From Solibacillus sp. FSL H8-0538 (GTDB taxonomy: Bacteria > Bacillota > Bacilli > Bacillales_A > Planococcaceae), in assembly GCF_038003525.1 (NCBI RefSeq), contig NZ_JBBOPI010000001.1, forward strand, positions 1,107,001 through 1,171,000: a DNA stretch of 64,000 nucleotides. The letters run 5' to 3'. The notes beneath the pieces were generated by a model. The model was not told the DNA's origin. It worked only from the letters and a program-made list of their open reading frames with translations, and searched no databases. Position 1 is the stretch's first letter; each line of letters opens with the position of its first letter. The position numbers and the translations under genes were made by a program. Below are positions 1 through 8,857 of the stretch, piece after piece.

Positions 1-108
1 GAACAAGAGCGAGTGCTATCTGATTTATGGGCTGTTGCAGAAAATGATGAAAAACATGCGATAGCTAGCTGCATCGTCAAACTTGTTCAAAATAAAAATA
101 CTCATTAA
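1..108 (+). CDS. ymfJ: DUF3243 family protein YmfJ, C-terminal fragment
   Basis: This reading frame is open from base 1 to a TAA at 106-108 and gives the last 35 residues of a protein whose start lies before the window. The tail (EQERVLSDLWAVAENDEKHA, then IASCIVKLVQ) resembles the C-terminus of the small YmfJ/DUF3243 proteins of Bacillus. Their biochemical role is not known to me. The next gene is a YmfK homologue, as in Bacillus subtilis, which supports the call. The gene is cut by the window edge, not broken. Confidence 0.7.
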   Translation, partial: EQERVLSDLWAVAENDEKHAIASCIVKLVQNKNTH

Positions 109-433
109 GAGAAATGGTTGCGCCAAGAGTGGAATTTTCACTTCTGGCGCAATTGTGCTACTCGACAAAGTATTGATTTAAAACATTATGTCTGTCGGCC
201 AAGTCCTATGAAGCAAAAAAAAGAGGGTGTCTCAATGCCCTTGTGAGACATCCTCTTCTTGTCATGTTATGGAATAAAATTGGTAATTTTTATAAAAATA
301 AAATTTAAATATAATAAAATTTAAGATATCGCAGAAAAACCGCCGTTTCGAACTTTTCAATACATATAAAATCAGCTATGATGGAACTTATAAAGTTATT
401 TTTACGTTTCTATGATGAGGGGACGGATTTGGG
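109..433. other. Intergenic region with two hairpins, ymfJ to ymfK
   Basis: No gene is visible here. There are two inverted repeats. One pairs TTGCGCCA (118-125) with TGGCGCAA (145-152). The other pairs 221-234 with 243-256 with a single G-T wobble. A very AT-rich stretch follows (about 275-330). The second hairpin could be a terminator, though its T-run is weak. A promoter for ymfK probably lies in the AT-rich part, but I cannot place its boxes. Confidence 0.5.
221..262 (+). terminator. Hairpin, possible terminator after ymfJ
   Basis: A 14-nt arm at 221-234 (AAGAGGGTGTCTCA) pairs with 243-256 (TGAGACATCCTCTT) with one G-T pair and an 8-nt loop. The following sequence is only moderately T-rich, so efficient termination is uncertain. 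Confidence 0.5.
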
Positions 434-1231
434 ATGGGCGAATGGTATTTTGAGTACGAAATTCAGGTGAATCGTCCTGGGTTATTAGGGGATATTGCTT
501 CACTACTTGGTATGCTTCGGGTCAATATTGTCTCAATTAATGGCGTTGATGAAGGAAGACGGGGTATGCTTCTTCAAGCAAAAAACGAAGATTCAATTGA
601 GCGTTTTATTTCCATCGTATCTACGATGGAAAACATAAATGTAACAAAGTTCCGCATTCCTAAATTACGCGACAGGTTAGCCGTTCGACACGGACATTAT
701 ATTCCTCGTGACGCCGACGAGAAAAATACGTTCCGCTTCGTACGCGATGAACTGGGTATTTTAGTTGATTTTATGGCCGAGTTATTCAAAAAAGAAGGTA
801 ATAAATTAATTGGTATTCGTGGTATGCCGCGTGTAGGGAAAACGGAATCCATTGTTGCAGCAAGTGTTTGTGCAAATAAGAAATGGATTTTCATTTCATC
901 CACTATGATTAAACAAACGGTTCGCAACACGCTTATTGGTGATGAATTTCATGGCAATAATATATTTATTTTAGACGGTATTGTAACACGGCGTTCAAAT
1001 GATGAGCGCCATCAACAACTCGTGCGCGAGATGATGAGCATGCCAACGATTAAAGTCATTGAGCATCCTGATATGTTCGTACAACATTCTCAATATAAAA
1101 TTGAGGATTTTGATTATATTATTGAGCTTCGCCACCATCCCGATGAAGAAATCACATATGAAATCATTGAGAAAAATAATATGATGTCACAGTCCGACAA
1201 CTTTGGAGGATTCGGTGAATTTAATTTTTAA
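434..1231 (+). CDS. ymfK: DUF3388 protein YmfK (ACT-like domain plus P-loop-like region)
   Basis: This 265-residue protein matches the YmfK/DUF3388 family, whose function is not established. Residues about 5-75 read like an ACT ligand-binding domain (YEIQVNRPGLLGDIASLLG, then a second half ending ISIV). Around residue 130 there is a Walker-A-like loop, GMPRVGKTES. About 45 residues later comes a hydrophobic strand ending in Asp (NIFILDG) that could be a Walker B. The arrangement suggests a nucleotide-binding protein controlled by a small ligand, but that is inference. The start ATG follows a GAGGGGACGG ribosome site. The gene lies 18 bp upstream of the rodZ homologue and is probably cotranscribed with it. 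Confidence 0.85.
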   Translation: MGEWYFEYEIQVNRPGLLGDIASLLGMLRVNIVSINGVDEGRRGMLLQAKNEDSIERFISIVSTMENINVTKFRIPKLRDRLAVRHGHYIPRDADEKNTFRFVRDELGILVDFMAELFKKEGNKLIGIRGMPRVGKTESIVAASVCANKKWIFISSTMIKQTVRNTLIGDEFHGNNIFILDGIVTRRSNDERHQQLVREMMSMPTIKVIEHPDMFVQHSQYKIEDFDYIIELRHHPDEEITYEIIEKNNMMSQSDNFGGFGEFNF

Positions 1232-1249
1232 TAAAAGTAGGTGTTTTTG

Positions 1250-2116
1250 TTGACAGAATTAGGCGCTCGCCTGAAAGAAGCTAGATTAGCTAAAGGCTAT
1301 AGCTTAGACGATTTGCAAGAAATTACGAAAATTCAAAAGCGCTATTTAGTCGGCATTGAAGAAGGCAACTATTCCATCATGCCTGGTTCATTTTACGTGC
1401 GCGCATTTATTAAGCAGTATGCGGAAGCGGTAGGGCTTGAGCCGGATGCATTACTTGCTGAATACCAAAAAGATGTGCCTGGTGCTCAAAAAGAAGAAGT
1501 TGCACAATCCTTTACGCAAAGTCCGAATCGTAGAAAGATGAATTCTACTTCGTCAAGTAAAATGATGGAAGTAATGCCTAAATTTATTGTGGCACTATTT
1601 ATTATCGTCATTATTGTAGTTATTTGGGCTTTATATTTACAGAAGGCAAACAATTCTCCGGATATTATTGACGATGCATCGGCACCAATTGAGTATGCGC
1701 AAAAGCCTACAACTAATGAGCAAGTACCAAGCGTTGATGAGGACAAAGAGGAAGATATCGTTGAAGAACCAATCGTAGAAGAGCCGGTTGTAGAGCAAAC
1801 TATTAGTGCAGGTGTAATCGACGGTGAAACGACAACTTATGAAGTAACAGGTACTGAAACTTTAAGCATCCGAGTAGAAGTAGCTGGTGAAACTTGGGTT
1901 GGGATTCGTAACGAAGCACGAGCTGAACAAATAGAGGCAAAAGTATATAGTACTGGTACTGTTGTGGAAAATGATTCAACAGCGGACGGTTATGCCCGTA
2001 TTCGTTTAGGAAACTCGAAAGTAGCAAAAGTATTTGTGAATGATGTGGAATTACAATATACACAAGACCTTGCAGCACAAAATATTATTTTAAAATTAGT
2101 TAAAGAGGAGCAATAG
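1250..2116 (+). CDS. rodZ: RodZ-like cytoskeletal helix-turn-helix membrane protein (YmfM)
   Basis: The protein is 288 residues from the TTG at 1250. I prefer this start because AGGTG at 1238-1242 lies 7 bases before it; an upstream GTG at 1241 overlaps that site. Residues about 3-75 form a RodZ-type helix-turn-helix (LGARLKEARLAKGYSLDDLQ). A single membrane helix follows near residues 110-130, then an acidic Glu/Val-rich linker and a C-terminal DUF4115-like beta domain. RodZ links MreB filaments to the cell-wall elongation machinery at the membrane. Its place between ymfK and pgsA is the Bacillus order. Confidence 0.88.
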   Translation: MTELGARLKEARLAKGYSLDDLQEITKIQKRYLVGIEEGNYSIMPGSFYVRAFIKQYAEAVGLEPDALLAEYQKDVPGAQKEEVAQSFTQSPNRRKMNSTSSSKMMEVMPKFIVALFIIVIIVVIWALYLQKANNSPDIIDDASAPIEYAQKPTTNEQVPSVDEDKEEDIVEEPIVEEPVVEQTISAGVIDGETTTYEVTGTETLSIRVEVAGETWVGIRNEARAEQIEAKVYSTGTVVENDSTADGYARIRLGNSKVAKVFVNDVELQYTQDLAAQNIILKLVKEEQ

Positions 2117-2162
2117 TCATCTTAGTAGATGGCTATTTTCTTTCAATGAAAGGTGTTAACAA

Positions 2163-2741
2163 ATGAATATTCCAAATAAGATTACAGTCTCACGTATTTG
2201 TTTAATCCCATTTTTTATGATTGTAATTATGTTTGATTTTGGTTGGGGAACAATGGAGCTATTCGGTGCAGAAATGCCCGTCCATCATTTTGTTGGTGCG
2301 ATGATTTTTATCATTGCCTCTGTAACAGACTGGGTGGACGGTTTTTATGCGCGTAAGTACAACTTAGTAACAAATTTCGGCAAGTTTTTAGATCCATTAG
2401 CAGATAAGTTACTTGTATCTGCGGCATTAATTTTATTAGTAGAGCTTGGGATGGCACCAGCTTGGATTGTCATCATTATTATTAGCCGTGAATTCGCGGT
2501 AACAGGTCTTCGTTTAATTCTCGCTGGAGAAGGCGAAGTCGTTGCGGCCAATCAATTAGGAAAAATAAAAACATGGGCACAGATTGTTGCGATTTCGGCC
2601 TTGTTATTACACAATACAATTTTTGAATTATTTGGTATTCCGTTCGATATGATTGCGTTATATGCTGCTTTATTCTTTACAGTTTGGTCAGGATGGGATT
2701 ATTTCTATTTAAATCGCCGAGTGTTGCTTGATTCGAAATAA
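2163..2741 (+). CDS. pgsA: CDP-diacylglycerol--glycerol-3-phosphate 3-phosphatidyltransferase
   Basis: PgsA makes phosphatidylglycerophosphate from CDP-diacylglycerol and glycerol-3-phosphate, the committed step to phosphatidylglycerol, in the cytoplasmic membrane. The 192-residue protein has the CDP-alcohol phosphotransferase signature: DWVDGFYARKYNLVTNFGKF followed by LDPLADK. All four Asp residues, the Gly-Ala/Arg positions and the spacing are intact. Several hydrophobic helices surround it, including one at the N-terminus. An AAAGGTG ribosome site lies about 10 bases upstream of the ATG. The gene sits 46 bp after rodZ and 15 bp before cinA, in one probable operon. Confidence 0.95.
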   Translation: MNIPNKITVSRICLIPFFMIVIMFDFGWGTMELFGAEMPVHHFVGAMIFIIASVTDWVDGFYARKYNLVTNFGKFLDPLADKLLVSAALILLVELGMAPAWIVIIIISREFAVTGLRLILAGEGEVVAANQLGKIKTWAQIVAISALLLHNTIFELFGIPFDMIALYAALFFTVWSGWDYFYLNRRVLLDSK

Positions 2742-2756
2742 AAGGGGTTTTAGAGA

Positions 2757-4013
2757 ATGAATGCGGAGATTATTGCTGTCGGCTCTGAGCTACTACTTGG
2801 ACAAATTGCGAATACAAATGCAAAGTTTATTTCGAGTCAGCTTTCAGAGCTAGGAATTAATGTGTTTTATCATACGGTCGTTGGAGATAATCGAGATCGC
2901 TTAGTGGAAGTCATTAAGCTTGCAGAATCCCGTGCAGATTTAATTATTTTTTCAGGCGGTTTAGGTCCAACAAAGGATGATTTAACGAAGGAAACGATCG
3001 CGGCGCATCTCGGAGTTGAGTTAACGAGTGATGCTGATGCAATGATTTTAATAGAAGATTTTTTTGCACGACATAAACGTCCAATGACAGACAATAATCG
3101 TAAGCAAGCCCTAGTACTAGACGGCTGTGAAGTATTAGCGAATCGTCACGGGATGGCACCAGGTATGTTGTTTGAACAAGAAGAGCGTATTTATATTCTC
3201 TTACCAGGTCCACCAAAAGAACTGAATCCGATGTTTCAATTCGAAGCGAAGCCAAAGCTTGCGGCTCGCTTAACGGACGGGGCAGTAATTGTGTCGCATG
3301 TACTCCGCTTTTATGGCATTGGTGAAGCAGAACTAGAAGAGCGCGTACAAGCTATTTTGGACACCCAAACGAATCCGACTGTGGCCCCATTAGCTTCAGA
3401 CGGTGAAGTGATGCTACGTATTACAGCGAAGGCACAGGATGAAGATGAGGCGTGGCGCTTAATTGGCGAGAAGAAGGCGGAAATATTAGCAATCGTTGGT
3501 GAGTACCAATACGGTGTTGACGATGATTCACTCGCTTCTAAAATGGTAGAAATGTTATTAGATAACGGCTTAACAATTGCGGCTGCTGAAAGCTTAACTG
3601 CAGGGTTATTTCAATCAGAACTAGCAGAAATTCCAGGTGCTAGCGGCACATTAGTAGGCGGTGTTGTTACTTATGCCGAACAAACGAAAATCGAACAGCT
3701 TGGTATTTCGGAGCAATTATTAACCGAATTTGGTGTCGTTAGTAGCGAATGCGCAGCAGCAATGGCTTTTAATGTACGTGAAAAGTTTGGTACGCACATT
3801 GGGATTGGCTTAACCGGTGCAGCAGGTCCAGAAGCGCATGATAACCAGCCACCTGGTACAATATGGGTGGCACTTAGTATTGGCCAAGAAGAGCCTGTTA
3901 CGTATCGTTTACAGCTGTCTAGTGCTCGGAATACAAATAGACTGCGTGCAGTTAAGTTCACGTATAGCTTCTTAATGAGAAAACTTGTGCAAAAAGGCTA
4001 TAAAAAACGATAA
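2757..4013 (+). CDS. cinA: CinA: competence/damage-inducible protein with NMN deamidase domain
   Basis: The 418-residue protein has the two CinA domains. The N-terminal half is a molybdopterin-binding-like fold (AEIIAVGSELLLGQIANTNA and SGGLGPTKDD), associated with ADP-ribose pyrophosphatase activity. The C-terminal part is a PncC-type nicotinamide-nucleotide amidohydrolase (AAAESLTAGLF and GLTGAAGPE). In other bacteria cinA is often cotranscribed with recA. Here a terminator and an independent recA promoter lie between the two genes, so read-through would have to pass the terminator. Length and start are normal for the family. Confidence 0.93.
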   Translation: MNAEIIAVGSELLLGQIANTNAKFISSQLSELGINVFYHTVVGDNRDRLVEVIKLAESRADLIIFSGGLGPTKDDLTKETIAAHLGVELTSDADAMILIEDFFARHKRPMTDNNRKQALVLDGCEVLANRHGMAPGMLFEQEERIYILLPGPPKELNPMFQFEAKPKLAARLTDGAVIVSHVLRFYGIGEAELEERVQAILDTQTNPTVAPLASDGEVMLRITAKAQDEDEAWRLIGEKKAEILAIVGEYQYGVDDDSLASKMVEMLLDNGLTIAAAESLTAGLFQSELAEIPGASGTLVGGVVTYAEQTKIEQLGISEQLLTEFGVVSSECAAAMAFNVREKFGTHIGIGLTGAAGPEAHDNQPPGTIWVALSIGQEEPVTYRLQLSSARNTNRLRAVKFTYSFLMRKLVQKGYKKR

Positions 4014-4045
4014 AGAGGGTAAATAATAAACGCCCGAAATTATGG

Positions 4046-4080
4046 AATTTGAGCTTGTAAAAAGGGCTCAAATTTTTCTT
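4046..4080 (+). terminator. Rho-independent terminator after cinA
   Basis: A perfect 9-bp stem, AATTTGAGC (4046-4054) with GCTCAAATT (4066-4074), is followed by a T-rich tract. It separates cinA from the recA promoter. Confidence 0.8.
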
Positions 4081-4092
4081 TTGGCCAAAAAC

Positions 4093-4106
4093 CGAAAATA
4101 TGTTCG
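4093..4106. promoter_or_regulatory. LexA/DinR box upstream of recA
   Basis: The 14-mer CGAAAATATGTTCG matches the Gram-positive LexA consensus CGAACNNNNGTTCG except for one base in the left half-site (A for C). It ends 8 bases before the recA -35 box, a position from which bound LexA could block RNA polymerase. SOS control of recA is therefore likely, perhaps with weaker binding than at a perfect box. Confidence 0.75.
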
Positions 4107-4114
4107 CTTTTTTC

Positions 4115-4143
4115 TTGAATATCGTCTCAATAAGAAGTATAAT
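4115..4143 (+). promoter_or_regulatory. SigA-type promoter of recA
   Basis: TTGAAT (4115-4120) and TATAAT (4138-4143) are separated by exactly 17 bp, a near-ideal housekeeping promoter. A strong ribosome site, AAGGAGGA (4173-4180), lies 6 bases before the TTG start of recA. Confidence 0.85.
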
Positions 4144-4186
4144 AGAGACATACCAAAACAGAGTAATTTCTTAAGGAGGAAATATT

Positions 4187-5251
4187 TTGAGCGATCGTAA
4201 AGCAGCCTTAGATATGGCGTTAAAACAAATTGAAAAACAATTCGGTAAAGGTTCGATTATGAAGCTTGGTGAACAAAGTGACCGTCGAATTTCAACTTCT
4301 TCATCAGGTTCATTAGCTCTTGATGCAGCGTTAGGGGTTGGTGGTTATCCACGTGGTCGTATTGTTGAAATCTATGGACCAGAATCATCAGGTAAAACAA
4401 CTGTGGCCCTACATGCTATTGCAGAAATACAAGCAAATGGTGGAACAGCAGCATTCATCGATGCAGAGCATGCATTGGACCCAGTATATGCTCAAAAACT
4501 AGGTGTAAATATTGATGAACTATTACTTTCTCAGCCAGATACAGGTGAGCAAGCACTAGAAATCGCTGAAGCATTAGTACGCAGTGGTGCAATCGACATT
4601 TTAGTTATTGACTCAGTAGCAGCATTAGTACCAAAAGCAGAGATCGAAGGCGAAATGGGCGACTCTCATATGGGCTTACAGGCTCGATTAATGTCACAAG
4701 CCCTACGTAAGCTTTCAGGTGTTATTAACAAATCAAATACATTAGCGATTTTCATTAACCAAGTTCGTGAAAAAATTGGTGTAATGTTCGGTAATCCTGA
4801 AACGACTCCTGGTGGTCGTGCGCTTAAATTCTATTCTTCTGTACGATTAGAAGTTCGTCGTGCTGAAACAATTAAGCAAGGGACTGAAATGGTCGGAAAT
4901 AGAACAAAAATTAAAGTAGTAAAAAATAAAGTAGCTCCACCATTCCGTACGGCTGAAGTAGATATTATGTATGGTGAAGGGATTTCAAAAGAAGGCGAAA
5001 TCGTTGACTTAGGTGCAGAACAAGACATCGTACAAAAATCAGGTTCTTGGTATGCGTACAATGAGGAACGATTAGGACAAGGTCGTGAAAATGCAAAGCA
5101 ATTCTTAAAAGAAAACCCTGCGATTCGTGATGAAATTGCCAATAAAATTCGTGAATCATATGGACTTGGTTCAATTGCCTATACGGTTGGTGCACATGAT
5201 GAAGATGAAGAGATTGATTCAGAATTAGCTTCATTATTAGCTGACGAATAA
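4187..5251 (+). CDS. recA: RecA recombinase
   Basis: RecA polymerises on single-stranded DNA, pairs homologous strands and stimulates LexA autocleavage. The 354-residue protein is full length. The Walker A loop GPESSGKT is at residues 64-71, with [10 protein letters not shown] as Walker B, QALRKLSG and the L2-region [12 protein letters not shown]. The acidic C-terminal tail ([17 protein letters not shown]) is typical. The start is TTG, chosen for the AAGGAGGA site 6 bases upstream. The gene has its own promoter and LexA box and is closed by a strong terminator, so it forms a single-gene unit. Confidence 0.98.
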   Translation: MSDRKAALDMALKQIEKQFGKGSIMKLGEQSDRRISTSSSGSLALDAALGVGGYPRGRIVEIYGPESSGKTTVALHAIAEIQANGGTAAFIDAEHALDPVYAQKLGVNIDELLLSQPDTGEQALEIAEALVRSGAIDILVIDSVAALVPKAEIEGEMGDSHMGLQARLMSQALRKLSGVINKSNTLAIFINQVREKIGVMFGNPETTPGGRALKFYSSVRLEVRRAETIKQGTEMVGNRTKIKVVKNKVAPPFRTAEVDIMYGEGISKEGEIVDLGAEQDIVQKSGSWYAYNEERLGQGRENAKQFLKENPAIRDEIANKIRESYGLGSIAYTVGAHDEDEEIDSELASLLADE

Positions 5252-5252
5252 A

Positions 5253-5294
5253 AAATAAATCCAGTGAGCCCGTGCTCACTGGATTTATTTTATT
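5253..5294 (+). terminator. Strong rho-independent terminator after recA
   Basis: A perfect 17-bp stem pairs 5253-5269 with 5274-5290 around a 4-nt loop. The arms are flanked by A and T runs, so it may also act on the opposite strand. Confidence 0.9.
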
Positions 5295-5705
5295 TAGGCT
5301 ATATTAATTAACAAAGTTTAATTTAAGGAACTGCTTCCTCTAGGCTCAGTAAAGATAACGCACAAACGCCTCTAAAAAAATTATTCTGTATTATGGGAAA
5401 TTTCACATGATGGGAAAAACAATTGCAACTTGAAATTCTTTAAACGGATTTATAGGAGAAAAGTTGTAATACCTAATATTGGATAAGCTGAAAAATCACG
5501 ACTTTTTTAGTTGTTTCAGAAAAGTTAGCAAAATCATTATGATGAAAAGGCTGAAACGTCGGCAATCCTTGACATACCTAGTATGGAAATATACAATTAA
5601 AATGTATAATTTCTAAATTTTGAAATGAAATAGGCACTATGTTGAATGCCTCAACATATTCGCCAACTAGAACATCAGACATATTAAGCAAGTAGGAGGG
5701 ATTAT
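5295..5705 (+). other. Intergenic region between recA and rny
   Basis: No gene is evident in this stretch. In Bacillus subtilis pbpX lies between recA and rny, and nothing resembling it remains here. The 3' part holds the rny promoter, leaving a leader of about 100 nt. I see no riboswitch-like fold that I could defend. Confidence 0.5.
5569..5597 (+). promoter_or_regulatory. SigA-type promoter of rny
   Basis: A consensus -35 TTGACA (5569-5574) is followed after 17 bp by TACAAT (5592-5597). A second TATAAT stands at 5605-5610 without a clear -35 box. The rny ribosome site AGGAGG is at 5694-5699. Confidence 0.8.
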
Positions 5706-7262
5706 ATGATGGAATCAATTATCCCCGCTTTGCTAGGATTCGCTGTCGGTGTCGCTGTTATCTATTTCTACATGAAACAAGTGAATGAATCAAAGGTGAC
5801 TGGTGCAAAGCATACTGCACAGGCAATCGTCGATGAGGCGAAGCGTGAAGCAGATGCATTGAAAAAAGAAGCACTACTTGAAGCAAAAGATGAAACTCAC
5901 AAATTTCGTACTGAAGCAGAAAATGACATTCGTGAACGTCGTGGAGAACTTCAGAAACAAGAGAACCGTTTATTGCAACGAGAAGAGAATCTTGATCGCA
6001 AGGATGATGCTCTGAACAAGAGAGAGACAAGCTTAGAGCGTAAAGATGAAGCTCTAGCTGGAAGACAACAGCATATTGAACAGATGGAAAGCAAAGTGGA
6101 AGAACTCGTTGCGGCTCAAAAGTCAGAACTTGAACGCATCGCAGCTTTAACACGTGAAGAAGCGAAAGGCATCATTTTAAAGCAAGTTGAAAATGAACTT
6201 TCAACAGATATCGCAGTTATGACGAAGGAAGCTGAAACACGTGCGAAAGAAGACTCTGACAAAAAAGCACGAGAAATTTTATCGTTGGCCTTACAACGCT
6301 TTGCAGCTGATCATGTTGCAGAAACTACGGTTTCGGTTGTAAACTTACCAAATGATGAAATGAAAGGCCGTATTATTGGTCGAGAAGGTCGTAATATCCG
6401 TACACTTGAAACGCTGACAGGTATTGATTTAATTATTGATGATACGCCAGAAGCAGTTATTTTATCAGGCTTTGATCCAATTCGTCGTGAAACAGCACGT
6501 CTTGCACTTGAAAAATTAGTACAAGATGGTCGTATTCACCCAGCGCGTATTGAAGAAATGGTTGAAAAATCTCGCCGTGAAGTGGATGAACAAATCCGCG
6601 AAACGGGAGAGCAAACAACATTTGAGGTAGGCATTCACAACCTGCACCCAGATTTAATGAAAATTCTTGGTCGCATGAAATATCGTACAAGCTATGGTCA
6701 AAACGTACTGAAGCACTCTGTTGAGGTAGCTCACTTAGCGGGCTTACTTGCTGCAGAGCTTGGTGAAGACGTGACGCTAGCTCGCCGTGCAGGTTTACTG
6801 CATGATATTGGGAAAGCCATTGACCACGAAGTAGAAGGAAGCCACGTTGAAATCGGCGTTGAGCTTGCGACGAAGTATAAAGAACACCCAGTTGTTATTA
6901 ACTCGATCGCATCTCACCACGGAGATACGGAAGCCACTTCTGTTATCGCAGTACTTGTAGCTGCAGCGGATGCATTATCAGCAGCTCGTCCAGGTGCTCG
7001 TAGCGAAACATTAGAAAATTACATTCGCCGACTAGAGAAGCTTGAAGAAATTTCGGAAAGCTATGACGGTGTTGAAAAATCATTTGCCATCCAAGCAGGT
7101 CGTGAAATCCGCATTATTGTTCAACCTGAAAAGATTGATGATCTTGCCTCACACCGCTTAGCACGCGATATCCGCAAACGTATTGAGGAAGAACTGGACT
7201 ACCCTGGTCATATTAAAGTGACAGTAATCCGTGAAACTCGTGCAGTTGAATATGCGAAATAA
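5706..7262 (+). CDS. rny: Ribonuclease Y
   Basis: RNase Y is the membrane-bound endoribonuclease that starts mRNA decay in Firmicutes and docks with other degradosome proteins. The 518-residue protein begins with one membrane helix (about residues 4-24). A long charged coiled coil follows to about residue 200, then a KH domain ([15 protein letters not shown]) and an HD phosphohydrolase domain with HDIGKA. Length is standard for the family. Two ATGs are adjacent; I keep the first, 6 bases after AGGAGG. In Bacillus, ymdB follows directly, but here about 32 kb of polysaccharide genes intervene. Confidence 0.97.
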   Translation: MMESIIPALLGFAVGVAVIYFYMKQVNESKVTGAKHTAQAIVDEAKREADALKKEALLEAKDETHKFRTEAENDIRERRGELQKQENRLLQREENLDRKDDALNKRETSLERKDEALAGRQQHIEQMESKVEELVAAQKSELERIAALTREEAKGIILKQVENELSTDIAVMTKEAETRAKEDSDKKAREILSLALQRFAADHVAETTVSVVNLPNDEMKGRIIGREGRNIRTLETLTGIDLIIDDTPEAVILSGFDPIRRETARLALEKLVQDGRIHPARIEEMVEKSRREVDEQIRETGEQTTFEVGIHNLHPDLMKILGRMKYRTSYGQNVLKHSVEVAHLAGLLAAELGEDVTLARRAGLLHDIGKAIDHEVEGSHVEIGVELATKYKEHPVVINSIASHHGDTEATSVIAVLVAAADALSAARPGARSETLENYIRRLEKLEEISESYDGVEKSFAIQAGREIRIIVQPEKIDDLASHRLARDIRKRIEEELDYPGHIKVTVIRETRAVEYAK

Positions 7263-7263
7263 T

Positions 7264-7302
7264 AAAAACCTCTTTTGACAATTGTCAAAAGAGGTTTTTT
7301 CT
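7264..7302 (+). terminator. Rho-independent terminator after rny
   Basis: A self-complementary stretch of about 36 nt centred on TTTTGACAATTGTCAAAA is followed by T residues. It closes the rny transcript just before the polysaccharide island. Confidence 0.88.
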
Positions 7303-7415
7303 TTGGAAAAAATTAATTATCAATAACTTGTTGTGGGGAGTACGCCATATATTTGTCCTTCTTTCCCCTACTTCCTATAAAAAATCCAACAAAACTATAA
7401 TTCTATGATACTACT

Positions 7416-7445
7416 TTGACAAACTATAACAAATTGAACTAGTAA
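7416..7445 (+). promoter_or_regulatory. Possible promoter at the start of the polysaccharide island
   Basis: A consensus -35 hexamer TTGACA (7416-7421) lies about 130 bp upstream of galE. The sequence at -10 distance (TAGTAA, 7440-7445, 18-bp gap) is a poor match, so this is tentative. Confidence 0.3.
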
Positions 7446-7549
7446 TAAATATAGTCGAAGTCACATAATTTGAAATACATCAAGTAATAATAATGCAAAG
7501 AAAATGGGTAATTCATGATTTACTAGATGATATTAGAAAGGACAATAAC

Positions 7550-8578
7550 ATGCATATTCTAGTTTCAGGTGGACTTGGCTATATAGGTAGCCATACATGC
7601 TTAGTTTTGTTAGAAGCAGGCCATACAATTAGTATTGTGGACAATCTCATAAACAGTAAAATTGAAACATTAGAGAAATTACGAATCATTTCTACTAGTG
7701 ATTTTCAATTTTATCAATGCGATATTTTAGATTATGAGCATTTAGAAACAATAGTTCATGAGGGTAATGTGGATGGTATTATTCATTTCGCTGGATTAAA
7801 GTCTGTAGGAGAGTCGGTTTCAAATCCTTTAGAGTATTATCGAGTTAATTTGAACACTACAATTAATTTAACGAGGCTTGCTGTAAAATATAAAATTCCA
7901 AGATTTGTTTTTAGTTCATCTGCCACTGTATATGGTTCAGCCAAATCCCCTTTAGTAGAGTCTCAAAAATTATTACCAACAACAAATCCTTATGGTGAAA
8001 CGAAAGCGATGTGTGAAAAGATCTTAAATGATGCTTCTCAAGCCAATCCAAATTTAGGCGTGACATTGCTAAGGTATTTTAATCCAATAGGTGCCCATGA
8101 AAGTGGACTAATTGGAGAGAATCCCAATGGCACACCGAATAATTTAATGCCTTATATTACTCAAGTAGCTAAAGGGAAACTGGAAAAGTTAAAAATTTTT
8201 GGCAATGATTATCCTACGAACGATGGTACTGGCGTTCGTGATTTTATTCATGTCATGGATTTAGCTAAAGGGCATGTAGCGGCGATTGAAAAGCAAAAAA
8301 GCGGCGTACAAGTTTATAATTTAGGTACGGGTAAAGGGACGAGTGTACTAGAAATTATTAAAACGTTTGAAAGAGTTAATAATTTGGAAATTCCCTATGA
8401 ATTTATAGAGCGAAGAAATGGTGATATAGCTGAAGTATATGCAAATGTGTTGAAAGTTGGAAAAGAACTAGGGTGGAAAACGGAAAGGAATATTGAGGAT
8501 ATGTGTAGAGATGCTTGGCGTTTTGAAAATCAAAATTCGCAATATGAGGAAGAAAAATTTTCTGAATTATGGAAGTGA
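7550..8578 (+). CDS. galE: UDP-glucose 4-epimerase
   Basis: GalE interconverts UDP-glucose and UDP-galactose (in some members also the N-acetyl forms) for polysaccharide building blocks. From the ATG at 7550 the protein is 342 residues, a normal GalE length. An AAAGGA site ends 7 bases upstream; longer upstream starts lack one. The NAD-binding GGLGYIGSH is at the N-terminus, with SSATVYG and the catalytic YGETK (Tyr-x-x-x-Lys) further on. The C-terminal part has the family's LGTGKGTSVLEII segment. It is the first gene of the island and lies in the same direction as the rest. Confidence 0.95.
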   Translation: MHILVSGGLGYIGSHTCLVLLEAGHTISIVDNLINSKIETLEKLRIISTSDFQFYQCDILDYEHLETIVHEGNVDGIIHFAGLKSVGESVSNPLEYYRVNLNTTINLTRLAVKYKIPRFVFSSSATVYGSAKSPLVESQKLLPTTNPYGETKAMCEKILNDASQANPNLGVTLLRYFNPIGAHESGLIGENPNGTPNNLMPYITQVAKGKLEKLKIFGNDYPTNDGTGVRDFIHVMDLAKGHVAAIEKQKSGVQVYNLGTGKGTSVLEIIKTFERVNNLEIPYEFIERRNGDIAEVYANVLKVGKELGWKTERNIEDMCRDAWRFENQNSQYEEEKFSELWK

Positions 8579-8857
8579 TGCGAGACACTTTTAAATTTTT
8601 TATGAAAACGTTAAAAGGCTATTGCAATCTAATAGAGGATAAAAAAAATAAAACATCTTTCGTTGAGAAATTGGAGTATGACACTAAAAATCAACGTAGA
8701 GGTGTTTTTTTCTATGGGGAGACAGTCAGTTCAAGTGTTATTAATAAAATTTGAGAAATATACTTAGAAAAGACGGTATTAATTTATAAATTTTTGTTAA
8801 TTATATCATGTATTACATATTAATGGGTTTTGAAACAGGAAATAGGGTGGTGTACGA

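Noticed and set aside
8569-8754. 61-residue plus-strand ORF after galE
   Set aside because: It overlaps the galE stop, has no convincing ribosome site, an unremarkable Lys-rich composition and no recognisable domain. It is more likely chance in AT-rich spacer.
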